Positions 17,734 to 26,666 of a stretch of DNA of 45,610 nt are shown piece after piece. How positions within the stretch are numbered: the first letter of the stretch is position 1; each line of letters opens with the position of its first letter. The notes beneath the pieces were generated by a model. The model saw only the letters and a program-made list of their open reading frames with translations, did not search any database and was not told the origin of the DNA. The stretch spans positions 1-45,610 of the forward strand of contig NZ_JAAKZI010000035.1 of assembly GCF_011045165.1 (NCBI RefSeq), in the 5' to 3' direction. The position numbers were made by a program, and so were the translations under genes. The stretch is from Arthrobacter silviterrae (lineage in GTDB: Bacteria > Actinomycetota > Actinomycetes > Actinomycetales > Micrococcaceae).

Positions 17734-18657
17734 TCAGCAGCCCTTGTCCGCGGCTTCCGGAACCGACCTGCGTGCCCGCGTCAGCTCGGCCCGTTCCAAC
17801 ATGAGGGAGTCGTCCGGGTAGTGGACTTCCTCCAGAATCAGGGGATGCGGGGCCGCCAAAACAGACTTTGCATCCCTGATTCCGGCCACCAGCCGCTGGT
17901 GCATCCATCCCGGGTGCTCGCGGCCGTCGCCCACCCTCATGGCGGCCCCGGCCAGGGCGCGGACCATGTTGTGGCAAAAGGCGTCCGCCTGGACGTTGAC
18001 ATTAATCACACCGTCCGGTCCGCGTTCAAAGTCAAGCCGCTGCAGGGTGCGGACCGTGGTGGATCCTTCGCGCGGCTTGGCGAATGCCCGGAAGTCCGCC
18101 AGGCCCAGCAGCGGCCGGGCAGCCTGGTTCATCAAGGCCTCGTCCAGCTCATGGTTGTGCCACAGTGTGACAGCGCGCTGGAGGGGGTCCCGGCGCACGG
18201 AGGCGTCAGCAATCCTGTAGCTGTACCGGCGCCAGAGGGCGGAGAACCTCGCGTCAAAGCCGTCCGGGGCCTTGCTCGCGGCCGCAACCTCCACGGTCCC
18301 GTGCAGCGCCCCCAGCACCCGGCCCAGCGCCCCGTTGAGGCGACGGCGCAACGAAACAGCAGGGTCGACGTCGTGCCCCCGCCGCAACCCTTCCCACTCC
18401 CCGGGCGTGACGTCCAAGTGGGCGACCTGCCCGCGGGCATGCACGCCGGCATCCGTCCGTCCGGCCACGGTGAGGCGGACGGGCCGGCGGAGTAGCAGGG
18501 CCAGCGACTCCTCGAGCACGCCCTGGACGGTGAGGCGTCCCGGCTGGACAGCCCACCCGCTGAACGGGCCGCCGTCGTAGGCGATGTCCAGGCGGACGCG
18601 CAAAAACCCGCCGCCCCCAGGAGTGGGGACAGCGGGTTCTTGTTCGTTCATGGCCAC
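17734..18657 (-). CDS. truA: tRNA pseudouridine(38-40) synthase TruA
   Basis: The 307-residue enzyme isomerises uridines 38-40 in tRNA anticodon arms. The N-terminal RLDIAYDGGPFSGW, the catalytic-aspartate motif VAGRTDAGVHARGQVAHLD, and the later FHNMVR-like FCHNMVRALAGAAM are all present. It follows rplQ, its usual neighbour. The start could be the GTG at 18657 or the ATG at 18651; neither has a strong Shine-Dalgarno. The Pro/Gly-rich N-terminal 17 residues and the C-terminal tail after EEVHYPDDSLM are unconserved. Confidence 0.95.
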   Translation of the reverse strand: MAMNEQEPAVPTPGGGGFLRVRLDIAYDGGPFSGWAVQPGRLTVQGVLEESLALLLRRPVRLTVAGRTDAGVHARGQVAHLDVTPGEWEGLRRGHDVDPAVSLRRRLNGALGRVLGALHGTVEVAAASKAPDGFDARFSALWRRYSYRIADASVRRDPLQRAVTLWHNHELDEALMNQAARPLLGLADFRAFAKPREGSTTVRTLQRLDFERGPDGVINVNVQADAFCHNMVRALAGAAMRVGDGREHPGWMHQRLVAGIRDAKSVLAAPHPLILEEVHYPDDSLMLERAELTRARRSVPEAADKGC

Positions 18658-18683
18658 AAGTCTACCGTGGCGTTGGAGCGTGA

Positions 18684-19382
18684 TTACTCAGCTTCAACAG
18701 CCTGGGCAGCTTCGCCGCCGGCCGGGGCGAAGCCGGCAGCTTCAGCGGACTCGGCCGTGTCAAACCAAACTTCGGCAACCGTGGCGTCGTACCAGCGCGA
18801 GCCGGGAACGTGGAACTTCATGGAGTCCTCGTTGCCCTTGACCTCGAAGCCCTCGGGGGCTTCGTTGTCGGCGGTGGCGGGGCGTGAGCCGGCGTACTTG
18901 GCCTCGGCGGCCTCCTCGACGGCGGTTTCCTCGGCAGCAGCTTCCTCAACCGGAGCTTCTTCAACCGGGGCAGCCTTAGCAGCAGCTGCGGTGGCTTCCT
19001 TCACAACGGCCTGCTTGGGGCTGACGGGCTCCAGCACCAGTTCGATGACGGCCATGGGGGCGTTGTCGCCCTTGCGGTTGCCGATCTTGGTGATGCGGGT
19101 GTAGCCGCCGTCGCGGTTCTCGACAGCCTTGGCGATGTCGGTGAACAGCTCATGGACAATGCCCTTGTCGCTGATCAGGCCGAGCACGCGGCGGCGTGAG
19201 GCGAGGTCCCCGCGCTTGGCGAAGGTGACCAGTCGCTCTGCGTAGGGGCTCAGGCGCTTGGCCTTGGTCAGGGTGGTGGTGATCCGCTTGTGCTCGAACA
19301 GTGAAGCGGACAGGTTCGCGAGCATCAGGCGCTGGTGAGCCGCTCCGCCGCCGAGGCGGGGACCCTTTGTGGGGGTAGGCAT
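18684..19382 (-). CDS. rplQ: 50S ribosomal protein L17 with extra C-terminal module
   Basis: The protein has 232 residues against about 120-130 in E. coli. The L17 core occupies about 1-122 ([32 protein letters not shown]). An Ala/Glu-rich linker runs from about 129 to 165. A compact module occupies about 181-223 with YHVPGS-type motif [17 protein letters not shown] and AAGFAPAGG. This module is 35 of 42 identical to the C-terminus of L4 (rplD), and the DNA is similarly alike. It resembles what databases label a 'sunset' domain (from memory). The ATG at 19382 has AGGAG seven bases before it; a longer frame adds five residues only. It is penultimate in the alpha operon. Confidence 0.96.
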   Translation of the reverse strand: MPTPTKGPRLGGGAAHQRLMLANLSASLFEHKRITTTLTKAKRLSPYAERLVTFAKRGDLASRRRVLGLISDKGIVHELFTDIAKAVENRDGGYTRITKIGNRKGDNAPMAVIELVLEPVSPKQAVVKEATAAAAKAAPVEEAPVEEAAAEETAVEEAAEAKYAGSRPATADNEAPEGFEVKGNEDSMKFHVPGSRWYDATVAEVWFDTAESAEAAGFAPAGGEAAQAVEAE

Positions 19383-19467
19383 GGTGTTTCTCCTCAAGTG
19401 TCGGTCGCAGGGCGGCTACGCCGGCAATGGCGCGGCCGCCCTGGCAACCAAAGTTGGTTGTTCGTCT

Positions 19468-20478
19468 TTAGACTTCGTCGTCGCCGTAGGCGTCGTCGTT
19501 TTCGTCGATGGCAGCGGCACGGGCGGCCAGGTCAAATCCTGGAGGGGAATCCTTCAGGGAGAGGCCCAGTTCAACCAGCTTTGCCTTGACCTCGTCAATG
19601 GACTTCGCACCAAAGTTGCGGATGTCCATCAGGTCAGCCTCGGAGCGAGCAACGAGTTCACCCACGGAGTGGATGCCCTCACGCTTGAGGCAGTTGTAGG
19701 AGCGGACGGTCAGGTCCAGGTCCTCGATCGGCAGGGCCATGTCGGCGGCGAGGGCGGCGTCCGTCGGGGACGGGCCGATCTCGATGCCTTCGGCGGCCGT
19801 GTTCAGCTCGCGGGCCAGGCCGAAGAGCTCAACCAGCGTGGTTCCTGCAGAGGCGATGGCATCGCGCGGGGAGATGGCCTGCTTCGTCTCCACATCAACA
19901 ATGAGCTTGTCGAAGTCGGTGCGCTGCTCAACACGGGTGGCCTCCACGCGGAAGGTCACCTTCAGGACGGGAGAGTAGATGGAGTCAACCGGGATGCGGC
20001 CGATCTCTGAATCCGCGCTCTTGTTCTGGGCTGCCGAAACGTAGCCGCGGCCGCGCTCAATGGTCAGTTCGAGCTCGAACTTGCCCTTCGAGTTCAGCGT
20101 GGCAATGTGCATGTCGGGGTTGTGGAATTCCACCCCGGCCGGCGGGGCAATGTCTGCAGCCGTGACGGTGCCGGGGCCCTGCTTGCGCAGGTAGGCAACG
20201 ACGGGCTCGTCATGCTCCGAGGACACGGAAAGGCCCTTGATGTTCAGGATGATCTCGGTGACATCTTCCTTGACACCGGGAACCGTGGTGAACTCATGCA
20301 GGACGCCATCGAGGCGGATGCTGGTGACAGCAGCGCCGGGAATGGAGGACAGCAGGGTCCGGCGGAGGGAGTTTCCCAGGGTGTAACCGAAGCCGGGTTC
20401 CAACGGTTCGATGACGAACCGGGACCGGTTTTCGGAAACTACTTCTTCAGATAGGGTGGGGCGCTGTGCAATGAGCAC
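19468..20478 (-). CDS. rpoA: DNA-directed RNA polymerase subunit alpha
   Basis: The 336-residue subunit nucleates RNA polymerase assembly. The N-terminal dimerisation domain ([31 protein letters not shown]) is followed by the linker and the C-terminal domain that contacts UP elements and activators ([30 protein letters not shown]). The start is the GTG at 20478, with AAAGGA upstream. The acidic C-terminal tail is usual in actinobacteria. It is preceded by an unusually long structured gap after rpsK. Confidence 0.98.
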   Translation of the reverse strand: MLIAQRPTLSEEVVSENRSRFVIEPLEPGFGYTLGNSLRRTLLSSIPGAAVTSIRLDGVLHEFTTVPGVKEDVTEIILNIKGLSVSSEHDEPVVAYLRKQGPGTVTAADIAPPAGVEFHNPDMHIATLNSKGKFELELTIERGRGYVSAAQNKSADSEIGRIPVDSIYSPVLKVTFRVEATRVEQRTDFDKLIVDVETKQAISPRDAIASAGTTLVELFGLARELNTAAEGIEIGPSPTDAALAADMALPIEDLDLTVRSYNCLKREGIHSVGELVARSEADLMDIRNFGAKSIDEVKAKLVELGLSLKDSPPGFDLAARAAAIDENDDAYGDDEV

Positions 20479-20547
20479 TGGGGTTTCCTTTCAGCGAGCA
20501 TCCGCTATATGACGCAACACAGGTAGTGGAAATGGCGGCTGACGACT

Positions 20548-20635
20548 TAACGGCGGCGAAGTTGGCCCTCCCCCGCACCCTCCGGTTTGAGCGGAAGGGG
20601 GGAAAGGCCAACTTGGCGCCGCCAATATGCCGTTA
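20548..20635 (-). promoter_or_regulatory. long hairpin in the rpsK-rpoA gap
   Basis: TAACGGC (20548-20554) pairs with GCCGTTA (20629-20635), which includes the rpsK stop codon. AAGTTGGCC (20559-20567) pairs with 20606-20614. The apex adds a C-run/G-run pairing. No T-run follows, so it looks like an RNA-processing or mRNA-stability element, or an internal attenuator, more than a terminator. Confidence 0.55.
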
Positions 20636-21034
20636 GACGCGACGGCGCTTGGGCGGACGGCAGCCGTTGTGGGCGCTGGGGGTGACATCCTGAATGGAGC
20701 CAACCTCGAGACCAGCAGCCTGCAGCGAACGGATTGCCGTTTCGCGGCCCGAGCCCGGACCCTTTACAAACACGTCAACCTTGCGCAGGCCGTGCTCCTG
20801 GGCGCGCTTGGCAGCTGCCTCGGCAGCCATCTGTGCAGCGTACGGAGTTGACTTGCGCGAGCCCTTGAAGCCAACCTCGCCGGCCGAGGCCCACGAGATG
20901 ACTGCACCGTTGGGATCCGTGATGGAAACGATGGTGTTGTTAAAAGTGCTCTTGATGTGGGCTTGGCCCAGCGCAATATTCTTTTTATCCTTGCGACGCG
21001 GCTTACGAACCGCTCCACGAGTCTTTGGGGGCAT
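20633..21034 (-). CDS. rpsK: 30S ribosomal protein S11
   Basis: The 133 residues carry the S11 signatures [29 protein letters not shown] and the C-terminal [18 protein letters not shown], at typical length. S11 lies on the 30S platform near the E site. The ATG at 21034 is preceded by GTAGGAG with six bases between. It is in the alpha operon between rpsM and rpoA. Confidence 0.98.
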   Translation of the reverse strand: MPPKTRGAVRKPRRKDKKNIALGQAHIKSTFNNTIVSITDPNGAVISWASAGEVGFKGSRKSTPYAAQMAAEAAAKRAQEHGLRKVDVFVKGPGSGRETAIRSLQAAGLEVGSIQDVTPSAHNGCRPPKRRRV

Positions 21035-21095
21035 TTTATTCTCCTACGAAAGTTTTATTTGGGCGGCGGGCGCTTGGGCCCACGCTTGCCAGGTT

Positions 21096-21125
21096 CCTGA
21101 AAAAATTGCGAAGCAATTTTCCAGG
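21096..21125 (-). promoter_or_regulatory. AU-rich hairpin in the rpsM-rpsK gap
   Basis: On the minus strand AAAATTGC-TTC-GCAATTTT, flanked by a CCTG/CAGG pair, forms a stem with a stable UUCG-type loop, 15 bases after the rpsM stop. The U-rich 3' arm gives it the look of a weak intrinsic attenuator inside the operon. Confidence 0.5.
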
Positions 21126-21139
21126 CCGGCAAGTGGGGA

Positions 21140-21517
21140 CTAGCGGCCGGCCTTCTTCTTGCCTGCGACGGTGCGCTTCGGGCCCTTGCGGGTGCGAGCG
21201 TTGGTCTTCGTGCGCTGGCCGTGCACAGGCATTCCGCGACGGTGGCGGATACCCTGGTAGCTGCCGATTTCAACCTTGCGGCGAATGTCGGCGGCCACCT
21301 CGCGGCGAAGGTCACCCTCAACCTTGTAGTTGCCTTCGATGTTGTCACGCAGCTGAACGAGTTCAGCGTCGGTCAAGTCCTTGACGCGGACGTCCGGGGA
21401 GATTCCCGTGTCAGCAAGAACTTTTTTTGCACGGGTCTTGCCCACGCCGTAGATGTATGTAAGCGCTACTTCCAACCGCTTTTCGCGGGGAAGGTCTACG
21501 CCAGCGAGACGTGCCAT
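21140..21517 (-). CDS. rpsM: 30S ribosomal protein S13
   Basis: The protein has 125 residues. [26 protein letters not shown] N-terminus, [12 protein letters not shown], and the basic tail [23 protein letters not shown] identify S13, which bridges the 30S head to the 50S subunit. The ATG at 21517 has AAAGGAG upstream; the frame is open for another 41 codons but those residues are not S13. A 192-base gap separates it from rpmJ and holds a CCTCAA-GAAA-TTGAGG hairpin (21690-21705) and GC-rich dyads that could be an S4-type control region. Confidence 0.97.
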   Translation of the reverse strand: MARLAGVDLPREKRLEVALTYIYGVGKTRAKKVLADTGISPDVRVKDLTDAELVQLRDNIEGNYKVEGDLRREVAADIRRKVEIGSYQGIRHRRGMPVHGQRTKTNARTRKGPKRTVAGKKKAGR

Positions 21518-21709
21518 ATCTGGCTGCTCCTTTGGTAAACCGGAGGTCGTAGACAGTACACCCGCATTTTCTTCCAATGCGGCCCCGGCCTCCGACCGGG
21601 GGTCCGTTGGCCGGTTGCGGATTGCTCCGCCTTCGTCCAACTTGTGCTGCCTTATTTATTTACTTACGTGAGCGGCTGCCCGGGTCCTGCCTCAAGAAAT
21701 TGAGGAGGA

Positions 21710-21823
21710 TTAGCCCTGGCGCTGCTTGTGGCGCGGGTTCTCGCAGATCACCATGACGCGCCCGTTACGGCGAATCACCTTGCACTTGTCGCAGATCTGC
21801 TTGACGCTCGGCTTGACCTTCAT
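21710..21823 (-). CDS. rpmJ: 50S ribosomal protein L36
   Basis: This 37-residue protein begins [20 protein letters not shown] and ends [11 protein letters not shown]. It retains the zinc-ribbon ligands of the C+ form (CDKC, then Cys and His in CENPRH). The start ATG at 21823 has AAAGGA five bases upstream. It lies between infA and rpsM in the usual order, 29 bases downstream of infA. Confidence 0.97.
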   Translation of the reverse strand: MKVKPSVKQICDKCKVIRRNGRVMVICENPRHKQRQG

Positions 21824-21852
21824 GGCATTCCTTTGCGTGATTGCAGTTGTGG

Positions 21853-22074
21853 TTATTTGTAGCGGTAGACGATACGACCACGGGTGAGGTCGTAAGGGCT
21901 CAGCTCCACCACAACCCGGTCCTCAGGGAGGATACGAATGTAGTGCTGGCGCATTTTTCCTGAGATATGGGCAAGAACGATGTGCTTGTTCGTCAGCTCA
22001 ACACGAAACATCGCATTGGGCAGCGCTTCAGTCACAACGCCCTCGATCTCAATGACCCCGTCTTTCTTGGCCAT
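21853..22074 (-). CDS. infA: translation initiation factor IF-1
   Basis: The 73-residue OB-fold factor ([51 protein letters not shown]) binds the 30S A site during initiation. Length and sequence are standard. GGAGG precedes the ATG at 22074. It is the first gene of the alpha operon here; map, its usual upstream neighbour, is 5.5 kb away because of the ugp-like insertion. Confidence 0.98.
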   Translation of the reverse strand: MAKKDGVIEIEGVVTEALPNAMFRVELTNKHIVLAHISGKMRQHYIRILPEDRVVVELSPYDLTRGRIVYRYK

Positions 22075-22250
22075 ATCCTCCGCTAACTTTGTTGCGCCGG
22101 CGCCGCCTGGCCCAGACCGGGCCCAACACCGCCAGCATTGGATTTACTACTCATGGTTTGTTTGCCTGCTGCCGCTGAGCCGGGATTTGGCGCACAGCCA
22201 TTCCCTGCTGCGGACCCCGCGCGAGGGCGGGCACAGACAACCAACAACCC

Positions 22251-22280
22251 ACTCTACGGCAAAGCGCCAAATAAGTTAAA
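22251..22280 (-). promoter_or_regulatory. candidate infA operon promoter
   Basis: TTTAAC (22275-22280) and TAGAGT (22251-22256) are separated by 18 bases on the minus strand, 177 bases upstream of infA and 28 bases past the stop codon of the P1 peptidase gene. The -35 matches the consensus poorly. Confidence 0.4.
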
Positions 22281-22307
22281 TTGGGCAATGGTGGAACAGC
22301 TGTGACT

Positions 22308-23300
22308 TTAAGCGCCCTGAAGTGGGAACGGCAGCCATTCACCGGCCGGTGTTTTCACAGCTTCCGCACTCGCCACGCCGTCGAGGATGGCCAGGCGCAC
22401 GGCCTCGGCTGCGGCACTTTGCAGCTCAACCATGGCGGCAACGGGCAGCTGCGGGTCGCGGACCAGCTCGAGCTCGCACGTGGCAAGGGCAAATACCGTG
22501 TCGCCGTCGACCAGGGTGTGGACGGGGTTCAGCGCCCTAGCCATTCCCGCGTGGGCGGCTGTCGCTGTCCTGTGGGCTTCCGCCACGGTCAGGACGGCGT
22601 TGCTCGCCACCACCACCAGCGTGGTGTTCAGGCCCGGCCCGGCGGGCGGAGCCTGCATCCCGGGCTGCCACGGCAGCCCCGCCGCGTTCACCACTGCCAG
22701 GGCGCCCACCACGACACCGCTGTTGTCCCCCGCGAGCCGCACCGATGCGGTCCCCAGCCCGCCCTTGAACGTCCCGCCGCCAATGGCCGCACCCGTGCCG
22801 GCACCCACGTTGCCACGCACGACGGCGGCACCCACGTTGCCACGCACGACGGCGGCAGCCCGGGCCGGGCGGGCTGCGTCCAGTGCCGCTTCGTACCCCA
22901 TGGCGTCGCCCGGCCGGGCGGCAAAGTCGCCGCCGCGGCCCAGGTCAAAGATTGCAGCGGCGGGGACGATGGGCACCACCCCGCCCGGCACGGCAAAGCC
23001 GAGCCCGTTTTGTTCGCACCAACGCTGGACGCCGCCGGCGGCAGCGAGCCCGTAGGCGCTGCCGCCCGTCAGCACCACCGCATCCACGGTGGGGACCAGG
23101 GTGGTGGGGTCAAGCGCGTCGGTTTCGTGGGTTCCCGGACCGCCGCCGCGCACATCGACCGAGCCGATGGTGCCCGGCGGCGGCAGGACCACGGTTACGC
23201 CCGACAGCCAGCCGCCGTCGAGCCTTTGCGCGTTCCCGACCCGGATGCCGGGGACATCGGTGATGGCCCCCGTCCCAGCCGTTGCGTTCCCGTTCGCCAT
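22308..23300 (-). CDS. P1 (S58) family peptidase, DmpA/NylC-like Ntn hydrolase
   Basis: This 330-residue enzyme is of the P1 family, which includes D-aminopeptidase DmpA and nylon-oligomer hydrolase NylC. Family features are visible: ITDVPGIRVGN near the N-terminus, VVLTGGSAYGLAAAGGV (75-91), GGGTFKGGLGTAS (174-186) and NTTLVVVASNA. By analogy to NylC, autocleavage would occur at Asn225-Thr226, freeing the N-terminal threonine nucleophile. An exact in-frame 27-bp duplication repeats AAVVRGNVG at 149-166. The ATG at 23300 has AGGGGG six bases before it. It follows the solute-binding protein gene by 60 bases and may be the last gene of that operon. The substrate is unknown. Confidence 0.88.
   Translation of the reverse strand: MANGNATAGTGAITDVPGIRVGNAQRLDGGWLSGVTVVLPPPGTIGSVDVRGGGPGTHETDALDPTTLVPTVDAVVLTGGSAYGLAAAGGVQRWCEQNGLGFAVPGGVVPIVPAAAIFDLGRGGDFAARPGDAMGYEAALDAARPARAAAVVRGNVGAAVVRGNVGAGTGAAIGGGTFKGGLGTASVRLAGDNSGVVVGALAVVNAAGLPWQPGMQAPPAGPGLNTTLVVVASNAVLTVAEAHRTATAAHAGMARALNPVHTLVDGDTVFALATCELELVRDPQLPVAAMVELQSAAAEAVRLAILDGVASAEAVKTPAGEWLPFPLQGA
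22802..22855 (-). repeat. exact 27-bp tandem duplication within the P1 peptidase gene
   Basis: Two identical 27-base copies (22802-22828 and 22829-22855) are in frame and encode a repeated nine-residue block ending RGNVG. The reading frame is preserved on both sides. Confidence 0.95.
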
Positions 23301-23360
23301 GCCGTACCCCCTGGTGTCCTGCCGCCGCCCTCTTTTCCCCGATTATCCTCCCCGTCCGCG

Positions 23361-24719
23361 TCAGGCCTTGAGCTTGGGCTTGACCGTCTTTGTGTAGATG
23401 CCATCCAGCTTGTCCTGGAGCGCCGTCAGGGTGGCCTTGACATCCGCCTTCTGGTTCATGATCTTCGCCGCGGCGTCCGCCATTTCCTGGTCCGCTCCGG
23501 GCAGGAACACGCGGCCATAATCCTGGCTGCGCGTCACCTTCAGCTGGTCCAGGGCCACCTGGATCTGCGGGGTGGTGGCCAGCACGGCAGCCATGTCGGC
23601 GTCGGTGCGGACAGGCATGTAGCCCGTTGCTGCCGAGAACTTCGCTGTGCTTTGGGCATTGGTCATGAAGGAGACGAACTTTGCGGAGGCCAGCTGGCGC
23701 TCCGGGGAGGTCTTCGAGGCAATGACCAGCCCGGCCCCGCCGGTGGGGCACACCGGCGATGCGGAGACGGGGCCGCCGGGCAGGAAGCCCACGCCAATGT
23801 TCATGTTGGCCGCCTTGGCCGCCTTGAGCGTGCCCACCAGGTCGCCCGTGGAGCTGACGGTGGCGCTTACAGCCCCGGCAGTCATGTCGGAAACGGCGTC
23901 CTTGGAAGAGACGCCCGCCCAGCCGTCCTTCACAATGGTGTCCTGGACCCACTGCATGGCCTTGACGGATTCCGCCGAGTTTGCCGTCAGGGTCCACTCC
24001 TTGGACCAGCCGCCGCCCTGGCCCCACAGCACGTTTTGCAGCGTCCAGCCGGCATATCCGGCCAGCGCCGGGTACTGGTAGGCGTGCTGGTAGCCCGGCT
24101 TCTTGGCGTTCGCAGCCTGGATCTTGGGCGCCCATTGTGAAAATTCGTCCCATGTCTTGGGTGCCCGGTCCGGCAGGCCGGCGGCCTTGAAGTGGTCCTT
24201 GTTGTAGTAGAACAGCGGGGTGGAGCGGGCGTACGGCACAGCCCAGTGCTTGGAGGCATAGCTGTAGTCGCCAAACAGGGTGGCGTTGAAGCCGCCGGTG
24301 GCATCCCCCACAGCCTTCAACAACGCGTCATTGGCCACCACGGTGTCCGCGATGGCGTACCGGAACCACCAGACGTCGGAGGCAACAACCACGTCCGGGA
24401 CGTTGTTGCCGGCCTGGGCGGTCTGGAACTTCTGGGCGACTTCCTCGTAGTTGGCGCCGCCTGTGACCAGGTCAACGGTGATGCCGGGGTTGGCGGCCTG
24501 AAACTCCTTGATGAGCTGGGCCTCAATGTCAGCGGACTTGCCGGGGTGGCTGGACATGAACGTGATCTTGGCGGCCGGCTTGACCTTGGACCAGTCGGTG
24601 GTGGCCGCCGTGGCGCCGGCACCGGAGGTGCTGGGGCCGCCACAGGCCGCCAGGGTGGCTGCACCGAGGCCGAGTGCGGCCACGGAGAGGAAATGTCTGC
24701 GGTTCAGTGATGATGACAT
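23361..24719 (-). CDS. ABC transporter solute-binding lipoprotein, UgpB-like
   Basis: The 452-residue family 1 solute-binding protein has an N-terminal NRRHFL motif followed by a hydrophobic run and the lipobox LAAC (Cys near 26), so it may be a Tat-exported lipoprotein. The mature domain shows the usual pattern (ITFMSSHPGKSADIEAQLIKEFQAANPGI-like start, VPDVVVASD, YNKDHFKAAGLP, PKTWDEF, KFVSFMTN). With the two permeases and a cytosolic glycerophosphodiester phosphodiesterase in the same operon, glycerol 3-phosphate or glycerophosphodiesters are the likely ligands, though sugar ligands cannot be excluded. No ATPase gene is present in the window; actinobacteria often use a shared MsiK/UgpC-type ATPase. 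Confidence 0.88.
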   Translation of the reverse strand: MSSSLNRRHFLSVAALGLGAATLAACGGPSTSGAGATAATTDWSKVKPAAKITFMSSHPGKSADIEAQLIKEFQAANPGITVDLVTGGANYEEVAQKFQTAQAGNNVPDVVVASDVWWFRYAIADTVVANDALLKAVGDATGGFNATLFGDYSYASKHWAVPYARSTPLFYYNKDHFKAAGLPDRAPKTWDEFSQWAPKIQAANAKKPGYQHAYQYPALAGYAGWTLQNVLWGQGGGWSKEWTLTANSAESVKAMQWVQDTIVKDGWAGVSSKDAVSDMTAGAVSATVSSTGDLVGTLKAAKAANMNIGVGFLPGGPVSASPVCPTGGAGLVIASKTSPERQLASAKFVSFMTNAQSTAKFSAATGYMPVRTDADMAAVLATTPQIQVALDQLKVTRSQDYGRVFLPGADQEMADAAAKIMNQKADVKATLTALQDKLDGIYTKTVKPKLKA

Positions 24720-24771
24720 GATGGGTTTCTCTTTCTTCAGGGAGCTTCAGTGGAGAGGAAATCGGATGGGG

Positions 24772-25713
24772 CTAGCCGGTGACGGAGCCCTGGGTCAGGC
24801 CGGCAACGATGAAGCGCTGCAGGGCGGCAAAAACAACAAGGATGGGGATGATGACGATGACGGCGCCCGCCATGAGCACGCCCCAGGCCTGCGAGGTCGA
24901 GTCGCTGTTGGCCAGCAGTGTCAGGCCCACGGGCAGGGTCATCATCTCCGGCCTGTCGGTGACGATGAGGGGCCAAATGTAGTCATTCCACTCCCCCACG
25001 ATGGTTACCAGCGCCACGGTGGCGATGCTGGGGCCGGAGATGGGCACCACCACCTGCCACAGCCGCCGGAAGTGCCCGGCGCCGTCAATTTCCGCCGCCT
25101 CCAGGATGGACGCCGGCAGGGTTAGGAAGTGCTGGCGCAGCAGGAACGTGCCAAATGCCGTCCCCAGGCCCGGCAGGATGATGCCCCAGTAGGTGTTCAG
25201 CCCGTCCAGCCCGGCAATGAAAATGTAGTTGGGCAGCACGGAAACCTGCGGGGGGACCATCAGTGCCACCAGGATGGCCAGGAAGATCGCCTTCTTGAAG
25301 GGAAAATTCACAAACACCAGGGCGTAGGCCGTCAGCACGGCCAGCACGCACTTGATGGTGGAGCCAATGACGGTGACCACCACGCTGTTGAGGAAGAACC
25401 GGGCAAAGGGCACCGTGGTGGCCGCCTGCGCATAGTTGTCCAGGGTGGGGCTGTGCGGCAGCACGCTCAGGCTGGTCGTAATGATTTCGCCCGGGGCCTT
25501 CAGGGAGGAAAGCACCATCCAGCCCAGCGGGGCCACCACCACCAGCGTGGCCAGCAGCAAGGGCAGGTAGCCCGTGGCGGCGGTGCGGGCCAGGTTTCGC
25601 CAGGAGAGGGGCCGGTCCCGGGAATCGCCCTGGCTGCCCGACGGCGGAGCTCCGCCCGCAGGGTCGAACCGTGTGGCGCGTTCATCAAAGGATTCAGCTG
25701 TTTGGGTACTCAC
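24772..25713 (-). CDS. ABC transporter permease, UgpE/MalG-like
   Basis: This 313-residue inner-membrane permease has six predicted membrane segments. The EAA cytoplasmic loop that docks the ATPase is seen as EAAEIDGAGHFRRLWQVVVP. The N-terminal 40 residues are polar and unconserved. The GTG start at 25713 overlaps the upstream permease stop by four bases (GTGA), indicating translational coupling. It should pair with the 25710-26666 product to form the UgpAE-type channel. Confidence 0.9.
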   Translation of the reverse strand: MSTQTAESFDERATRFDPAGGAPPSGSQGDSRDRPLSWRNLARTAATGYLPLLLATLVVVAPLGWMVLSSLKAPGEIITTSLSVLPHSPTLDNYAQAATTVPFARFFLNSVVVTVIGSTIKCVLAVLTAYALVFVNFPFKKAIFLAILVALMVPPQVSVLPNYIFIAGLDGLNTYWGIILPGLGTAFGTFLLRQHFLTLPASILEAAEIDGAGHFRRLWQVVVPISGPSIATVALVTIVGEWNDYIWPLIVTDRPEMMTLPVGLTLLANSDSTSQAWGVLMAGAVIVIIPILVVFAALQRFIVAGLTQGSVTG

Positions 25714-26666
25714 GCGTAGTGGACCTTTCGTTCAACAAAGCGCAGCTGCAATCCGGTCATGACCAGCAGCAGGACAAACAGCACCACCGAGATGGCCGCC
25801 GAATACCCGGCCCGGTTGTAGGCGCCGAAGGCCTGCAGGTAGGACTCGAAGATCAGCGTGCCCGTCCCGTTGCCGGTGGGCGCCATGATCTTGATGATGT
25901 CGAAGGCCTGCAGCGAGCTGAGCAGGGTGGTGATCAGCAGAAAGAACGTGGTCGGGGACAGCAGCGGGAAGGAAATGAACCAAAAGCGGCGCAGGGCCCC
26001 CGCCCCGTCCAGGGCGGCAGCCTCCAGGACATCCCGGGGCATCGACTGGAGCCCCGCCAGGTACACGACAGCGCAGTACCCCAGGTTTTTCCACACATAC
26101 ACGATGATGACCATGGCGAGCGCCAGGTTGGGGTTGTTGATCCACTGCGGACTGGCCAGCCCCACGCCGCGCAGCATCCACGCGAGTGCCCCATAGACCG
26201 GGTCGAAGATAAACAGCCACACCATGCCGACGCCCACCCCGGACAGCACGTAGGGGGCAAAGACGGCCGACCGTGCAATGGTCCGCCCCGGCACCTTCTG
26301 GTTCAGCGCCACGGCCACCAGCAGGCCCAACACCATGGACCCGCCCACTGTCGCCGCCGTGAAGATGGCGGTGGCGCCGAGCACGGCCGGGGCGTCGCCC
26401 GAGGTGAAGAATTCAATGTAGTTCCCCAGGCCCACCACGGTGGCGTCCATGGAACCCAGGGTCCAATCCAGCGTGGAGTAGTACATGTTCACAAACAGCG
26501 GCCGGTAGGTGAAGAAGGCAATCAACACCAGGTTGGGCAGCGCCAGGGCCAGGAACACCCAGGCATCACGGCGTGCGCGTGGCGTCCAGCGCTTGTTTGC
26601 CGCCTTTGGGCGCGGGCTGCCCTTCACCACGGCAGCCGCCGCAGCCCGGCTACTTGTTAGCTGCAC
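25710..26666 (-). CDS. ABC transporter permease, UgpA/MalF-like
   Basis: This 318-residue permease has six predicted membrane segments (first about 34-55: WVFLALALPNLVLIAFF). The EAA loop reads EAAALDGAGALRRFWFISFP. The GTG start at 26666 lies inside the end of the phosphodiesterase gene (17-base overlap), and the stop overlaps the next permease, so phosphodiesterase, UgpA-like and UgpE-like products are translated in a chain. A shorter start downstream cannot be excluded, since the first 30 residues are Ala/Lys/Arg-rich. Confidence 0.9.
   Translation of the reverse strand: MQLTSSRAAAAAVVKGSPRPKAANKRWTPRARRDAWVFLALALPNLVLIAFFTYRPLFVNMYYSTLDWTLGSMDATVVGLGNYIEFFTSGDAPAVLGATAIFTAATVGGSMVLGLLVAVALNQKVPGRTIARSAVFAPYVLSGVGVGMVWLFIFDPVYGALAWMLRGVGLASPQWINNPNLALAMVIIVYVWKNLGYCAVVYLAGLQSMPRDVLEAAALDGAGALRRFWFISFPLLSPTTFFLLITTLLSSLQAFDIIKIMAPTGNGTGTLIFESYLQAFGAYNRAGYSAAISVVLFVLLLVMTGLQLRFVERKVHYA

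Noticed and set aside
22281-24140. 619-codon plus-strand open frame opposite the P1 peptidase and binding protein
   Set aside because: Antisense shadow of two well-recognised genes.
23110-24153. 347-codon minus-strand open frame overlapping the P1 peptidase and solute-binding protein genes
   Set aside because: It is out of frame with both real genes, which have strong family motifs.
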